64,000 nucleotides of DNA from Cephalotus follicularis (lineage: Eukaryota; Streptophyta; Magnoliopsida; Oxalidales; Cephalotaceae): contig BDDD01005167.1 of NCBI GenBank assembly GCA_001972305.1, positions 1 to 64,000 of the forward strand, in the 5' to 3' direction. Positions 10,641 to 23,230 of the stretch are shown here, piece after piece. Positions within the stretch are counted from its first letter, which is position 1. Each line of letters starts with the position of its first letter. The translations under genes were made by a program, and so were the position numbers. A model generated the notes under the pieces. It was not told where the DNA came from, ran no database searches, and was given only the letters and a program-made list of their open reading frames with translations.

Positions 10641-11887
10641 TGTAACGCCCCTGATCCGAGTTCACTAAATGCTCAAAGCGAATTTTGAGGATTCGGTGCG
10701 TTATAGGGGTGTGACCTTGAATCATTTAATCATTTAACGATCTTGCTTATTTCTAACATCTTTCAACCATTAAATCGTTTAACAATCTTGATATTATATC
10801 ATATTCAATAACCTCATAACTTCCAAATGTACATACAACTTTGAAGACTAAACCCTCGAATCATCATACTCTTAATTGAAACTATTATATATCAAAAATC
10901 TTGTTTATTGCTAGCATCTTTCGTTAATTTCTCATAATCTCAAATATGTCTTACAACTTTCAACACTAAACATCATACTCTCATGTGATAATATCTTACC
11001 ATATGATTCAAGCTTGGGGTGCAAGTTCCATCCCNACCCCCCCACCTGCCACCCTACTTTGTGAGTCATCATGCTAGTTGCCCATGTGATTATATTTTCC
11101 CATGTGATTGAAGCTTGGGGTGCAAGTCTCCTTGGATTAGTCACCAAGTCTTTCCATTAAAATCATGCCACCTAGCATTCTAGTTGCACATGTGATGATA
11201 ATTCCCATGTGATGCTATCCTCTCTCTCTAACATGGTGACACTTGGCTTAGAATATATGATTCCTCACTCCCTGGCTTGACACGTATCCTTTAATTAATA
11301 TAATTAATGCTCAAATAGACATACAGCTAGATTCCTCAACTGCTCTGCAGTTCAAAGCACTGACGCTTTGAACTGAAGTGTCACCGCTTACGAGTTATAC
11401 CAAGATTCTTCAACTGATTCGTAGGTTAAAGCGTTGCCGATTGGGGTAAAGAGTCACCGCTTAAGGCAAAGCGTAGACGCTTTGAAACTAAGCATCGCCG
11501 CTTAAAGGTGTTGCCAAATATTAAAAACGTATTGGTTTAAACTGTCGTTGGAAGGGGTACAAGCGTCGTTGCTTGACTACTTAAGCGTTGCCGCTTTAAT
11601 AAACCGTCGGTGCTTAAGCCAATTTGTCTGGCATCCAGGAATTCAGTGGACGCTTTGAGGCATCAATTCAACACTTAAGGTTAATCATTGACGCTTTAAA
11701 CTAGACTGTTGACGCTTTCTTTTTGGCAGTCGATGCTTCCAACTCAACGCATGATACCAAACATACAAAACATGATGCAAAACAATACTCAATGCAAAAC
11801 AACATACTCCACAACCACAACACACAAGACTTAGAGCAAGCACATTTCCATAAACCATAACTTCAACTAAAATTTTAGGTCATTACA
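10641..11887 (+). repeat. Solo LTR Q2 inside element A
   Basis: It starts TGTAACGCCCC, ends GTCATTACA and is flanked by the perfect duplication GAACT (10636-10640 and 11888-11892). At 1247 bp without coding sequence it fits a solo LTR. Its first 250 bases resemble the start of LTR I at 46820 (GATC(A/C)GAGTTCACT near the beginning), but the right ends are not alike. One ambiguous base (N) lies at 11035 in a C-rich run. Confidence 0.9.
11340..11740. repeat. AAGCGTNNACGCTTT palindrome cluster in LTR Q2
   Basis: About 15 half or whole copies of AAGCGTYGMCGCTTT-like words are separated by short unique spacers. The clearest is a perfect hairpin, CAGTTCAAAGC (11348-11358), loop ACTGAC, GCTTTGAACTG (11365-11375). 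The same word family (AAGCGTCGACGCTT) appears in the K LTR near 63343. Confidence 0.75.
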
Positions 11888-11892
11888 GAACT

Positions 11893-12325
11893 GGAATTTA
11901 AAGTGGGAGACCATGTTTTTCTTAAGGTCTCACCCTTTAAAGGCATTATGAGGTTCGACAAGAAAGGAAAGTTATCCCCTCGCTTTATAGGACCTTTTGA
12001 GATCCCTAAAATAATAGGTTTGACTACCTAAAGACTTGCCATACCTCATAGTTTATTGAATGCGCTTGATGTCTTTCATGTCTCAATGTTAAGGAAATAC
12101 CAGCCCAATCCTTCTCATGTTCTTCAGTGGGAACCATTGCAGTTAGGATCGGACATGAGCATTTTTGAAACTCCTATCCAAAACCTTAACTGTCAAATTA
12201 AACACTTGAGGAATAAATATATCCCTTTACTGAAAGTATTGTGGCAATATCATGGAATTGAAGAGGCTACGTGGGAACGTGAGGATGATATGAGGGCAAC
12301 ATACCCTCACCTGTTTTTACTCTAG
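11893..12325 (+). pseudogene. Element A integrase C-terminus and chromodomain-like tail
   Basis: Right of LTR Q2 the sequence shows the GPF/Y-type region ([14 protein letters not shown]-like near 11965), the FHVSMLRKY motif near 12075, and a short chromodomain-like end (EEATWERE near 12265) closing at a stop at 12323-12325. Chromodomains steer integration into heterochromatin. It is a fossil with a few breaks. Confidence 0.85.
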
Positions 12326-12346
12326 AATCTCGGGATGAGATTCCTT

Positions 12347-12361
12347 TAAATGGGGGAGGAT
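12347..12361 (+). other. Polypurine tract of element A
   Basis: AAATGGGGGAGGA follows the stop and directly precedes TTGT, where A's 3' LTR would begin. It primes plus-strand DNA in this family. Confidence 0.75.
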
Positions 12362-12364
12362 TGT

Positions 12365-12502
12365 TATCACACCCCGTTTCATTATTTAACACATGGTTAA
12401 CATTTAATCTAAAATTTATCAATAATTCAAAACTTTAAAACTTTGTGGAAGCATAAATATAATACTGGATTATTCAAGGCACTGTACACATGTAGCCCAT
12501 TC
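12365..12502 (-). repeat. Left piece of F's 3' LTR
   Basis: These 138 bases are the reverse complement of the D-family LTR end (AAACGGGGTGTGATA). The LTR is interrupted by element C; the word CATTC at 12498-12502 pairs with CATAC at 34834-34838 as C's target duplication with one difference. Confidence 0.75.
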
Positions 12503-15141
12503 TGTAACGCCCCGTGTTAATTTTTCACGAATAAACGTTTGGGCCTTGAGAAAATTTTTTCCTTTTTGCATTGTTGGATTGGGCTTTGTGGTGGCTGTAA
12601 GGCCCAATGAAGTGGAGAAAAGGAAGATATTTGGTTCAGTGTGATGCTGTCTTGGGAAGTGTTAAGCTTCTTGGGGAAGTCTTGGCTTTTGCGTGCTAAG
12701 TTCGGCTGAGGCAGGTATGTGTCATGCATTCTGTCAGTTTGCTTGGGAAAGGTGAGCTTTGCTTGAGAGCTTTTCCCTTTCTTCTCCGTTCATCTTTGAA
12801 GCTTTCTTTCGTTATACCGTAGGTTTGAAACGTTCTTGTCGACTACGAGTTTAGCAAGGTGATTTTTCTTACTCTCAGTTTTGGTACAACTATGCGATGT
12901 GCTGTATCTTCTATGGTAGTTTCGAGGCAGAGCGATTGAATGTGAAGGCCAGATAGGCTTTGTTATGGCTTTTATGCATGTGGGTGTTCATGCATGTTGC
13001 CCGGATGTATGTTTAGCAAATGATGCTAAGTTTGTTGTGTGTTGATCTTGTAGAGGAAGATCTAGGCGTGGAATCCACACAGTAAGGGAGCTAGTCAGAG
13101 GACTTACGATTTACTAGTGAGTGGGATATTCCTTTTTCTATCAATTGATACTGAGAGTTTTATTGTGAAATGTGCCTTGTTTCCATGATGATAATGCTTG
13201 ACCATGAGTTGTTTTCCTATTGTCTTTCTTGACTGTTGCATGTTGAAATACTATTTCTGAGTAGGTATGGTCGATGTCTTAGGTTGATATGTTTTTCCTC
13301 TGTTGTTTAAAGTATTTCAGCTTCTTGATATCATGTGTTATTCTCGGATACTGGGTACTGGTAAGCTCGGGTATATGAGACTCGAATGACTGAGGAGGAG
13401 GGTTGCGTTGGATCCCAATTCCATTCAGTAGTTTCATTGTCAATGATGGGCTGTTGGATGTGACTGTCCCCGGGTTCTGTTACCTAGATTCGCTCAATTC
13501 GTTGGTGTATGACGGTATGTTGTGTTGAGTGCAGCCAATGGATCCTGTACTTCCTTGGTCAGGCCATGCTGAGTGATTGGACATGAGATTTTGGACTAGA
13601 AAAGGTTCGAGCGGTGATTCGCTTACCTCTTTGTCGAAGTTGTCCTCTGTCATTTCTGATGAGGGAGGAGCTGAGCGGTGAATCGTGGGCCCCTCAGTCG
13701 ATGTTAACTGCGTGATTGCCAATCAAGGAGAGCTTGCTTAGCCCTTGGATCGAAGTTCATGTGGTATGCTCTGAACATGTGGTATCTATATGCGTATATG
13801 AGGGATGTGTACAATCATGTAGCCCATGACCTTGCCGATGTGGTTCTGACAGAGCTATTACTTGTGGATGTCGATGTGGTTCTGGCACTGAAGAGGATTG
13901 TATGGCCGAGGTGGTTTCGGCAATGGTATGTATGGTTACAATGTGTACGTGAATCCGCGCGGTACCTTTGTTCCTCTGATCAGTGTGATCCTCAGAGTCC
14001 TTGATCATTGTTGAATCCTCGAAGTGGATGGCACTTCGACATATTTTTACTTTTGTTCTTGAGATTTGTAATTGAGTTGGTCGCTTTGACGTTGTTCTCT
14101 TACTCTTTTATTATTTTCTCATGACATATACATATTAACCTATTTCTCTGTTTTAATGAGCAGTGTAATATGTTTTATTGTCGGCCCAGTTGGGGCATAA
14201 TACGAGATGTTGCTTTTGCGAGTCCAAATTATTGTGGATCACAAAGGGGGTCTCCTTGTTCTCACTCGCTAGTTAGTTGGACTAATCTCCTCTCAGTTTT
14301 TGTGCAGTGGATGTCGTGGTTCGATGTTCTTGTGATCCACCACACCAAGGCGTGTTTTGGTTTAGGCAGACCTTAGCTTGAGCACTTTAGCTGGTCCTCG
14401 GCTAGTCTGAGCTGCATGCATTGGGGGAATTTTGGGATTTTGTATATATTCTATTGTAGATCAAGAGAATCATTAAAGCCTTGTAATTCTTTTGTAAATC
14501 ATCTTTGTATGTATGCTATCTATGGATCATGATGCCTTGGGTATTTTGTGGTTGCTCGGTGAAGCATTTAAAATAGATTGAATGATTTTATACATTTATA
14601 TGTTTACAAGATCTTGATGATGGTTGTTGAGCTTTCTAAGTTCATAGGAGGGTTAGTGTCGAGCTACTGAGCTGCCGAGATGGCGTGGATCGATTTGGTG
14701 TCTTGTCCGACCATAGGTGATATGGTGGCCCTCCTCGGCTTTTTAGTCAGACCTGACCTCTAGGGTTGTTGGCAGAGTCGCTTGTACAGAAACCTAGTCC
14801 TCGGACGTTGGGTGTGACGTCGTGTGTTGAGGTTTAACCTCGAGTTTGTTTTGCCCGACCTCCCAACCAACCATGTTACATGTTATGTAGTTAAACGCTG
14901 GTGTTTGAGAGCTCGGGTGTAACATTGTTTGTGTCCTCGGGCTTTAGGTCCTTACCGTACATTGTCGTTTTGGGGAGCTCGGTTAGTTAGCACCTTCTGG
15001 CGTGTTTTACGTTGGATCTCATACCTTAGAATTTTAGGCTTCTATCGAGGTGGTGTCCGAGGTTGAGGATTCCTTCAGAGGTATCCTTCCTCCTGGCACG
15101 GCTCGTCTCGCCGAAGGGTGTAAGGGAAACGGGGCGTGTCA
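12503..15141 (+). repeat. 5' LTR of element C
   Basis: It is 2639 bp, from TGTAACGCCCCGTG to GGGGCGTGTCA, directly before the primer-binding site. It is GT-rich with many CCTCGG and GCTCGGG words between 13880 and 15000. The short open frames within it (e.g. 13480-14376) match nothing I know and are not conserved in the 3' copy. Its mate begins at 20031. Confidence 0.9.
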
Positions 15142-15147
15142 GTTTTA

Positions 15148-15159
15148 TGGTATCAGAGA
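15148..15159 (+). other. Primer-binding site of element C
   Basis: TGGTATCAGAGA, a near-perfect match to the initiator tRNA-Met complement, lies six bases after the LTR end. Confidence 0.85.
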
Positions 15160-15273
15160 GACCGGTTTGAGTTTTTCCTTGTGATTTCTTTTGGGAGTTT
15201 GGGATATGCATTGCACGCATTTCATGTAGTATATTTCCTAGTAGTATCCTAACCTTGCATGTGAAGGTAGATA

Positions 15274-16375
15274 GTGCTCCACCGTCAAGCCAGAGGACGT
15301 GGTCGGGGTAGAGGTAGAGCTGCCTCCCCACCCCATGTGGATCAAGAACTGCCTTCGGTTGAGCCTGGAGTGCAGGCAGACCCTATGGTGGTAGGACCAG
15401 AGGCTAGATCAGCGATGGCAGCCGATGTAGTGGCGGCACAGCTTGCAGCCCAGGTGACTCCTCCAGTTGGTACGGTTAATAAAGCTGAGTGGATGCAATT
15501 TGCTTCGATGATAGCTCAAGCGTTAAGTGCTTCTCGACCTCAAGCTTTGCCGATTGAGATTTTTCAGCATTTAGGCGCTACAACCTTTGAAGGGATAGAT
15601 GACCCATCAGATGCTGAGGCATGGTTGAATCATTTAGAGCAGATTTTTGGTCATATGGGAATTACCGATGACTCACAAGTTGGGCTTGCATATTTCTCGG
15701 TGCGGAGGAATGCTCTTCGCTGGTGGGAAGCCCCCAAGGCTAGGAATGCCAATGTTATGGCAATATCTTGGGAGATATTTTGAAGAGAGTTTCGTCGATA
15801 TTTCTTCCATGCTACATGTGTGAAGGAGAAGAGACAGGAATTTCTTCAGTTGCGTCAAGGGAGTATGATCGTAACGCAGTATGAGTACCACTTTATGGAT
15901 TTGTCTCATTTTTCTCTGGCGTTAGTTACTGACCAAGAAGAGAGGTGTGAAAAATTCTTGGAGGGTTTGAGGCCCGAGGTGAGACACACAGTGGTAGTAA
16001 CAAGCTGGACAGTCTTTGGTGATTTGGTGGAATCCGCAAAGAGTGTTGAACAGAGTATTTTGGAACAGAGGAGCCGACAAGACAAAGGTCAGAAATGGGA
16101 TGCCCCACAAGCTATGCAAGGGAGAGTTCCTCTAAGGGTCAGGGGAGACGAAAGAAACGCTTCTTTTCCAGACCAGCTGATGGTGGAAACCGTGGACAGA
16201 CCAGGTCTAAGTGGCAGAGAACATTTTCTCTGCAAACAGCTTATTCTCCAGTGGCTAGTGGTGCACAGCAGAGTACAACGGCTTCTCAGCAACGCCCGAG
16301 ATGCAAGAGGTGCGGCCGATCTCATTTTGGCAATTACGGAGTAGAGAACAGAGTATGCTTCCAGTGTGCTTAGGT
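15274..16375 (+). pseudogene. Element C gag remnant
   Basis: It opens with an arginine-glycine-rich N-terminus (near 15295-15320), then a retrotrans_gag-type capsid region (F-x-G-x-x-D-P-x-x-A-E-A-W-L near 15587-15630; R-W-W near 15720; the LRQGSM segment near 15853), and ends in a zinc-knuckle region with CKRCGRSH near 16300. It would form the particle core. It is a fossil with several breaks. Confidence 0.85.
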
Positions 16376-16589
16376 CGAACATATCAAGATGAATTTTCCA
16401 CAGGCTCAGAAGACCTTGATGATGCCTGGACCAATTGCTTGTAGTAGGCAATCCACCGGACCAAGAGTTGGATCAACAGCTTCTCAGGTGGGTACATTGA
16501 AAGCAGGAGGTAGCTGACAGTAAGGCAGACCTGCAGCGACTGCAAGAGTCTACACTCTAAACAGAGATAATGCTCTGGGATCCGCGGAT

Positions 16590-19500
16590 GTGGCAATAGG
16601 TAAGGCTCATATTTTTGGCAGAGATGCCATGGTTCTGTTTGATACGAGAGCCTCTTTATCTTTTGTTGGTCATGCCTTTTGCATTCATGCTTGTTGTGAG
16701 TTGAGTTCTTTGGATGGGAAGATTGTGGTATCTGTTCCAACGGGCCAGAGCTACCTAGTGGAACGAGTCTACAAGGGTTGTGGCATCGTGATTAAAAAGC
16801 ATACCTTCCCAACCGACCTTATTCCTTTCCACATTGAATACTTTGATGTCATTCTGGGCATGGATTAGCTTACGATGCAACGAGCTATAGTGGATTGTTC
16901 GAGGAAAGTTGCTTCCTTTCGTTTGTCCGTCGACTCAGACTTGGAGTTAGTTTGTGAGTGACGCTCAGCACCAGTCAAGATGATCTCGGCTATTGTGGCA
17001 CGTAAGATATTGGGGAAAGGTGGACAAGGATTCTTGGCTCATGTGGTAGACACTCGGATGTCTGAGCCAGAGATGGGGAATATACCAGTGGTATGTGAGT
17101 TCCCCGATCTGTTTCCAGCGGAGTTACCAGGTCCTCCGCCTGACAGAGAGATCGACTTTGATATCGAGTTAATCCCAGGTACGACTCCCATATCCCTTGT
17201 TCCCTACCATATGGCACATGTAGAGCTGAATGAGTTGAAAATGCAATTGCAAGATTTGTTGGAAAAAGGATTTATCCGACCTACCAATTCTCCATAGGTT
17301 GCTCATGTCTGATTTGTGAAAAAGAAGGATGGTGCTATGCGGCTATGTATCGATTATAGGCAGCTCAACAAGGTCACTGTACGTAACAAGTATCCATTGC
17401 CGTAGATTGATGACTTCTTTGACAAGTTCCCTAGCACCCGTGTGTTTTCTAAGATAGATCTCCGATCGGGATATCACCAGTTGAAGGTGAGGCAAGAGGA
17501 CATTCCGAAGACAGCGTTTAGATCTCGATATGGTCTCTATGAGTTCTCGGTCATGCCATTTGGGCTGAACAATGCACTTGCTGCATTTATGGATTTGATT
17601 AATCGACTATTTCAACTTTTTCTTGACACCTTTGTGGTGGTGTTCATAGATGATGTTATAGTGTATTCTTGGAGCCTGGCCGAGCATGATGGGCATCTGA
17701 GGATTGTGTTACAGACCTTGAGGAACCATAAGTTGTACGTCAAGCTCAGCAAGTGTGAATTTTGGTTGGACAATGTAGTATTTTTGGGTCATGTGATCTT
17801 GGGCCAAGGTATTGAGCTGGACCCGAGGAAGGTCGAACCAGTGTGAGCTTGAGAACAACCCAAAAAAGTAACCGAGGTGAGCAGTTTCCTCGGATTGGCT
17901 TGTTATTACCGATGGTTTATCGAAGGGTTCTCTTCGATAGCAGTTCCTCTTTCGAGATTGAAGAGGATGGATGTGAAGTTCGTTTGGTCCGAGGACTGTG
18001 AAAAGAGCTTCGAAGTGTTGAAGGATAAGTTGACGCCAGCCTCGGTGTTGACTTTTCCTTCTCTGAATATCAGGATCATGGTGTATAGTGATGCCTCCCA
18101 TCAAGGCCTCGGTTGCGTATAGATGCAAGAAGGGAAGGTTATAGCCTACGCTTTGCGACTATTGAAGAGTCACGACCTGAACTACCTACCCATGATTTGG
18201 AGTTAGCTGCGGTGGTGTTTGCTTTAAAGATATGGTGTGATTATCTATATGGTGAAGTTTGTCAAATCTTTACCGACAACAAGAGCTTAAGGTATTTGTC
18301 CTCCAAACCGCATCTGAACATGAAGCAGAGGAGATGGATCGAGCTCATCAAGGATTATGATTGCACCATTGAGTATCATCCCAATAAGGTAAATGTGGTA
18401 GCTGATGCACTAAGCAGGAAGTCTTCCATTTCCCTGGCTCACATTCATTTGGTTTACTTACCGATGTTTGAACAGTTGAGATCTTTAGGCGCAGATCTGT
18501 TAGCCGAGGACAGTGGAGTGGTGCTACCTTCTCTGGGAGTGAGATCTGTTTGGGTATAGCAAATCCGAGAAGCGCAAGAGAAGGATTGGAGATTGGTTAA
18601 GTTTATGAAGCAAGTCAGAGAAGGATCTCGGACTAACTTCCACATCAAAGATGATGTTGCTCTGATGTTTTGGCAAAGGATATGTGTACCGCATGTTGAG
18701 ATGATTAAGAAAGAGATTTTGGAGGAAGCACATTGTTCTCCTTGGTTGATGCATCCGGGAAGTACCAAGATGTATCGTGACCTAAGGTAATCATTTTGGT
18801 AGCGTGGCATGAAGCGTGAGATTGCCAGGTTTCTGGCAAAGTGCTTGGTGTGCCAGCAAGTGAAGGCTGAGCGTCAGAAGCCCTCAGGTCTTCTCCAATC
18901 ACTTCCTATCCCTGAATGGAAATGGGACCATATAACCATGGATTTTGTCTCGGGTTTTCCTTTGACGAGGAGAAAGCACGATGCTATATGGGTGGTAGTG
19001 CATCGACTGACAAAGTCGGCTCACTTTTTACCGATGAGGATGGAGTTTATCCTAGACAAGCTAGCTCGGATGTATGTGGACGGCATTATCAGGTTGCATG
19101 GGATTCCTAGCAGCATTGCCTTGGACAGAGATCCCATGTTCACATCGAGATTCTGTAGGAGCTTGCAGAGAGCATTGGGTACGGAGTTGCAACTCAGTAC
19201 AACGTATCATCCTCAGACCGATGGGCAGTCTGAGCGTGCTATCCTGATTCTTGAGGAAATGTTGAGAGCCTGTGTTATGGATTTCAAAGGTAGTTGGGAT
19301 GACCACCTGACCTTGATCGAGTTTGCCTACAACAATAGTTACCAAGCGAGTCTTGGTATGTCTCTTTATGAAGCTTTGTGTGGCAGACGTTGCAGAACCC
19401 CTTTATGTTGGAATGAAGTAGGAGAGCAAAAGTTGTTGGGGCCAGATTTGGTCCGAGATGCGGCAGAGAAGGTGAATATCATCTGAGAAAGATTACGTAC

Positions 19501-19700
19501 GGCCCAGAGCAGGCAAAAGAGTTATGCCGATAAGCGTCGTAAGGATTTTGAGTTCTCGGTGGGTGATAAGATTTTCCTTCGGGTGTCACCTTACAGTGGG
19601 ATCATTCGTTTTGCCAAACGTGGCAAGCTTAGCCCGCGGTTCATAGGTCCATTTGAGATTTTGAAGAGAGTCAGACCTGTTGCTTATAGTCTGGCGTTAC
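16590..19700 (+). pseudogene. Element C pol remnant (protease, RT, RNase H, integrase)
   Basis: Domains in order are: protease-like region with the ILGMD motif near 16850; RT with LDLRSGYHQ-type block near 17450, F-G-L-N near 17560 and the F-I-D-D catalytic box near 17645; RNase H with TDNKSL near 18275 and YHP near 18375; integrase H2C2 zone with HPGSTKMY near 18750; integrase core with D-F-V-S-G near 18940, the second catalytic Asp near 19120 and TDGQSE near 19220; then the GPFEIL region near 19645. This is the standard Ty3/Gypsy order (RT before integrase). It is a fossil with several breaks. Confidence 0.9.
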
Positions 19701-19879
19701 CTCCAGTGTTGGCCAGAGTTCACGATGTTTTCCATCTATCTGTGTTGAGGAAGTACATCGATGATCCTACCCATGTTTTGGTTGAGCCAATTGAGTTATC
19801 TAAAGAAGAATTACCAGTTTTGGCTTACGAAGAAGCTCAGTGCAAATTTTGGATCGCCAAGAACAGATTTTGCGAAGCA

Positions 19880-20000
19880 AGACCATTCCATTGGTGAAAG
19901 TCTTGTGGAGGAACCATGTGGCTGAGGAAGCTACGTGGGAGTCCGAGGACCAGATGAAGGAATGTTATCCAAACCTATTCCTAGGATCATTGCTCAATTT
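19880..20000 (+). pseudogene. Element C chromodomain-like tail
   Basis: After FHLSVLRKY (near 19730) the C-terminal segment includes an E-E-A-T-W-E-S-E-D-Q-type word near 19925-19955, the usual closing part of Tekay-type chromodomains. It lies just before the polypurine tract. It is broken. Confidence 0.7.
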
Positions 20001-20015
20001 TTAGGACAAAATTTC

Positions 20016-20030
20016 ATAAGGGGGAGAGAT
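20016..20030 (+). other. Polypurine tract of element C
   Basis: ATAAGGGGGAGAGAT directly precedes the 3' LTR start TGTAATGCCCC at 20031. Confidence 0.85.
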
Positions 20031-22035
20031 TGTAATGCCCCGTGTTAATTTTTGACGAATTAACATTCGGGCCTCGAGAAATTTTTTTCCTTATTGCTCT
20101 GTTGGATTGGGCTTTGTGTTGGCTGTAAGGCCCAATGAAGTGGAGAAAGGAAGAAATTTTGTTAAGTGTGATACTGTCTTGGGAAGTATGAAACTTATTG
20201 GGGAAGTCTTGGCTTTTGCGTGCTAAGTTTGGCTGAGGCAGTTAGATGTCATGCATTCTGTCAGTTTACTTGGGAAAGGTGAGCTTTGCTTGAGAGCTTT
20301 TCCCTTTCTTCTCCGTTCGTCTTTGAAGCTTTCTTTCGTTATACCAGGGGCGTTGAAATGTTCTTGCTGACTAAGAGTTTAGCGAGGTGAGTGTTCTTCC
20401 TCTCAGTTTTGGTACAACTATGCAATGTGTTGTATCTTCTATGGCAGTTTCAAGGAAGGACGATGGAATGTGAAGGCCAGATAGGCTTTGTTATGGATTT
20501 TATGCATTTGCGTTTTCATGCATGTTGCTCGAACGTATGTTTAACAGACGATGCTAAGTTTGTTGTGTGTTGATCTTGTAGAGGAAGATCCAGTCGTGGT
20601 ATCCACACAGCAAGGGAGCTAGTCAGAGGACTTGTGGTTTACTAGTGAGTGGGATATTACATTTTCTATCAATTGATACTGAGAGTTTGTGTAATGTGCC
20701 TTGTTTCCATGATCATAATGCTTGACCATGAGTTGTTTTCCTGTTGTCTTTCTATGACTGTTGCTTGTTGAAATACTATTTCCTTGTAGGTATGCCCGAT
20801 GTCTTGGGTTGATATGATGTCCCCTGTTGTTTAAAGTATTTCATGCTTCTTGATATCATGTTATTCTAGGATGCTGGGTACTAGTAAGCTCGGGTATATG
20901 AGACTCGTACTGCTGAGGAGGAGGGTGGCGTTGGATCCCAATTCCATTCAGCAGTTTCATTGTCTATGATGGGCTATTGGGTGTGACTGTTCCTGGGTTC
21001 CATTACCTGGATCTGATCATTCCGTTTGTCTATGATGGTATGTTGCGTTCAGTGCAGCTGATGGATCCGCTACTTCCTTGGACTGGCCATGCTTATTGCT
21101 CGAACATGAGATTGCCGACTAGAGAAGGTTCGAGCGGTGATTCGCATACCTCTTAGTTGAAGTTTTCATCTGTCATTTCCGATGAGGGTGGAGCTGAGTG
21201 GTGATTCGCGGGCCCCTTAGTCGATGTTAACTGCGTGATGGCCAATGAAGGAGAGCTTGCGTAGCCCTTCGATCGAAGTACATGTGGTATGCTCTGGACA
21301 TGTGGTAGCTATATGCGTATATGAGGGATGTGTACAATCCTGTAGGCCATGACCTCGCCAATGTGGTTCTGGCGGAGCTGTTACATGTGGATGTCGATGT
21401 GGTTCTTGCAGTGCAGAGGATGGTATGGCCGAGGTGGTTCTGACAATGGCATGTATGGCTACAATGTGTATTTGAATCCGCGCAGTACCTGTGTTCCTCT
21501 GATCAGTGTGATCCTCGGAGTCCTTGATCATTGTTGAATCCTCGGAGTGGATGGCTCCTCGGCATATTATTACTTTTGTTCTTGAGATTTGTCATTGAGT
21601 TGGTTGCTCTGACGCTGTTCCCTTTCTCTCTTATTATTTTTTCATGACTTATACATATTTACCTCTTTCTCTATATTATTGAGCAGTGTTATATGTTTTG
21701 TTGTCGGCCCAGTTGGGGCATAATACGAGATGTTACTTTTGCGAGTCCAAATGATTGTGGATTGCATAGGGAGTCTCCTTGTTCTCACTCACTAGTAAGT
21801 TGGACTAATCCCCTCTCAGTTTTTGTGTAATGGATGTCGTGGTTCGATGTTCTTTTGATCCACCAGACCAAGGCGTGTTTTGGTTTAGGCAGACCTTAGC
21901 TTGAGCACCTTAGCTGGCTCCTCGGCTAGTCCGATCTGCATGCGTTGGGGGCATTTTGGGTTTTCGCATAGATTCTGTTGTGGATCAAGAGAATCATTGA
22001 AGCCTTGTAATTCTTTTGTAAATCATCTCTGTATG
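20031..22035 (+). repeat. 3' LTR of element C, first piece
   Basis: It aligns with 12503 to about 14515 of the 5' LTR at about 89-90%. It ends at D's target duplication GTATG (22031-22035). The rest lies at 34220-34833. Confidence 0.9.
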
Positions 22036-22189
22036 TGTAATACCCGCAATTTTAAATTTGATGTATATTTTACAATTAATTAATAAAGTATACATTGAAC
22101 TGAGAATTACTGCTTAATAGTCTTTTAATTGAGCTATGTGACACTGAATTAATGTGAAACTTAATTGTATGGCATTAAGCTGAAGAGGG

Positions 22190-22330
22190 ATTGCCAAACA
22201 ACCGACTGTTGGTAAAACAGTCGACTGAGAAATTTTAAGTGGCAACAGCCAACTGTTAGAGAAGCAGTCTACTAGATAACTGATGAATGGAACAGCCGAC
22301 TGTCCAAAGGAAGCAGTCAACTGTTAGAAC
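22190..22330. repeat. CAGTCGACTG motif cluster, first, element D 5' LTR
   Basis: About six copies of ACAGYCRACTGTTRG are spaced 15-30 bases apart, about 155 bases from the LTR start. The matching cluster in the 3' LTR is at about 31900-32035. Positions are conserved between the two LTRs, although several copies have drifted. Confidence 0.8.
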
Positions 22331-23069
22331 ACAGACAGCTATCCTGATATGTGTTGCATGAAACAGGGCAAGCGTGTTTTCAGATTGGACCGGTGATGGC
22401 AGGCGAGAATCGCAAAGAAAGGTGGCACAAAACGTGTCACCAGCTGCCTACACTGATGCATTAGTGTCCTGTGTATGTGTCCTGAGTTACTACACCTGCA
22501 AAACAGAAAAAGGAGTAAGAAAATGTGCATAGGACAGAGAGAGGGAATAGAAAAGGTTGAAACCTTGAGTTAATGACTGAAAGTGGTTACTGGAATACGA
22601 TTCATTTATAACAGATATTGTATGTGTGAATTTGAGTGTTAAAAACATTGAAAGGAGAGAGAATCATCTACTACTGTGTGCATGTGGAAATTGGAGTTCA
22701 AAGTAGAGTCAGGAAGCTTGAAATCTAATTTGTAAGCTTCTGGTTTAATTTCGGTTTTTTGTTATAGTTATTTCAATAGGTATATGTGTACTAAATTAGT
22801 TATGTACGCCAACTGTTAACATCACACTTAGATTAATTGCTGGATTATTGCGGTTGATTGAAATTGAAAGTGTATTGGAGTTAAAGAGAAGAATCACTTA
22901 ACTGATTCTGGGCTAGCGAATTGAGGTAGGAACTTTGACATGATTACGAAATATATAGCATGCATATCGTGTTGAGATTGTCTGTATTTGATTGCATGTT
23001 GATTGGAGTGAATTGAAATGTTATAAAGCATGCTCTGTTTTCTGTTTCTGTTGTGAGCGAATCTGGGCA

Positions 23070-23230
23070 AAACCAGTCGACTGTCATGGATAATAGTCGA
23101 CTACTAAATGTAGACAGCCAACTGTTAGTGCAAAAAGTCGACTACTCAAGGCGAACAGTCGACTATTCATAAGTAATAGACGACTGTGCAAGGAATCAAC
23201 CGACTGGTAATGGAAACAGTCGACTGTTAA
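23070..23230. repeat. CAGTCGACTG motif cluster, second, element D 5' LTR
   Basis: Seven or eight copies include the perfect 14-base palindrome AACAGTCGACTGTT at 23215-23228. The matching cluster in the 3' LTR is at about 32765-32905, with fewer copies because that LTR is shorter here. Confidence 0.85.

Larger units (their letters stand above)
1085..12364 (+). mobile_element. Element A: Ty3/Gypsy (Tekay-like) remnant, split by three insertions
   Basis: In order on the + strand it has gag zinc knuckles, aspartic protease, reverse transcriptase, RNase H, integrase and a chromodomain-like tail, then a purine-rich tract at about 12347-12361. It is interrupted by a solo LTR (2061-4166), Copia element B (5905-10026) and a second solo LTR (10641-11887). 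Each interruption has a perfect 5-bp target duplication. Its 3' LTR is entered almost at once by element F (from 12365). The 5' LTR is not seen in the window. The element is broken, with perhaps ten or more breaks besides the insertions. It must be older than everything inside it. Confidence 0.85.

Noticed and set aside
13480-14376. Several 68-83 codon frames in element C's 5' LTR
   Set aside because: Not maintained in the 3' LTR copy (21217-21537 differs in length and content), so not a conserved LTR gene.
22190-23230. Possible CRISPR-like or phage-operator array from CAGTCGACTG motifs
   Set aside because: Spacing is irregular, the motifs sit inside an LTR and are duplicated in its mate; plant context.
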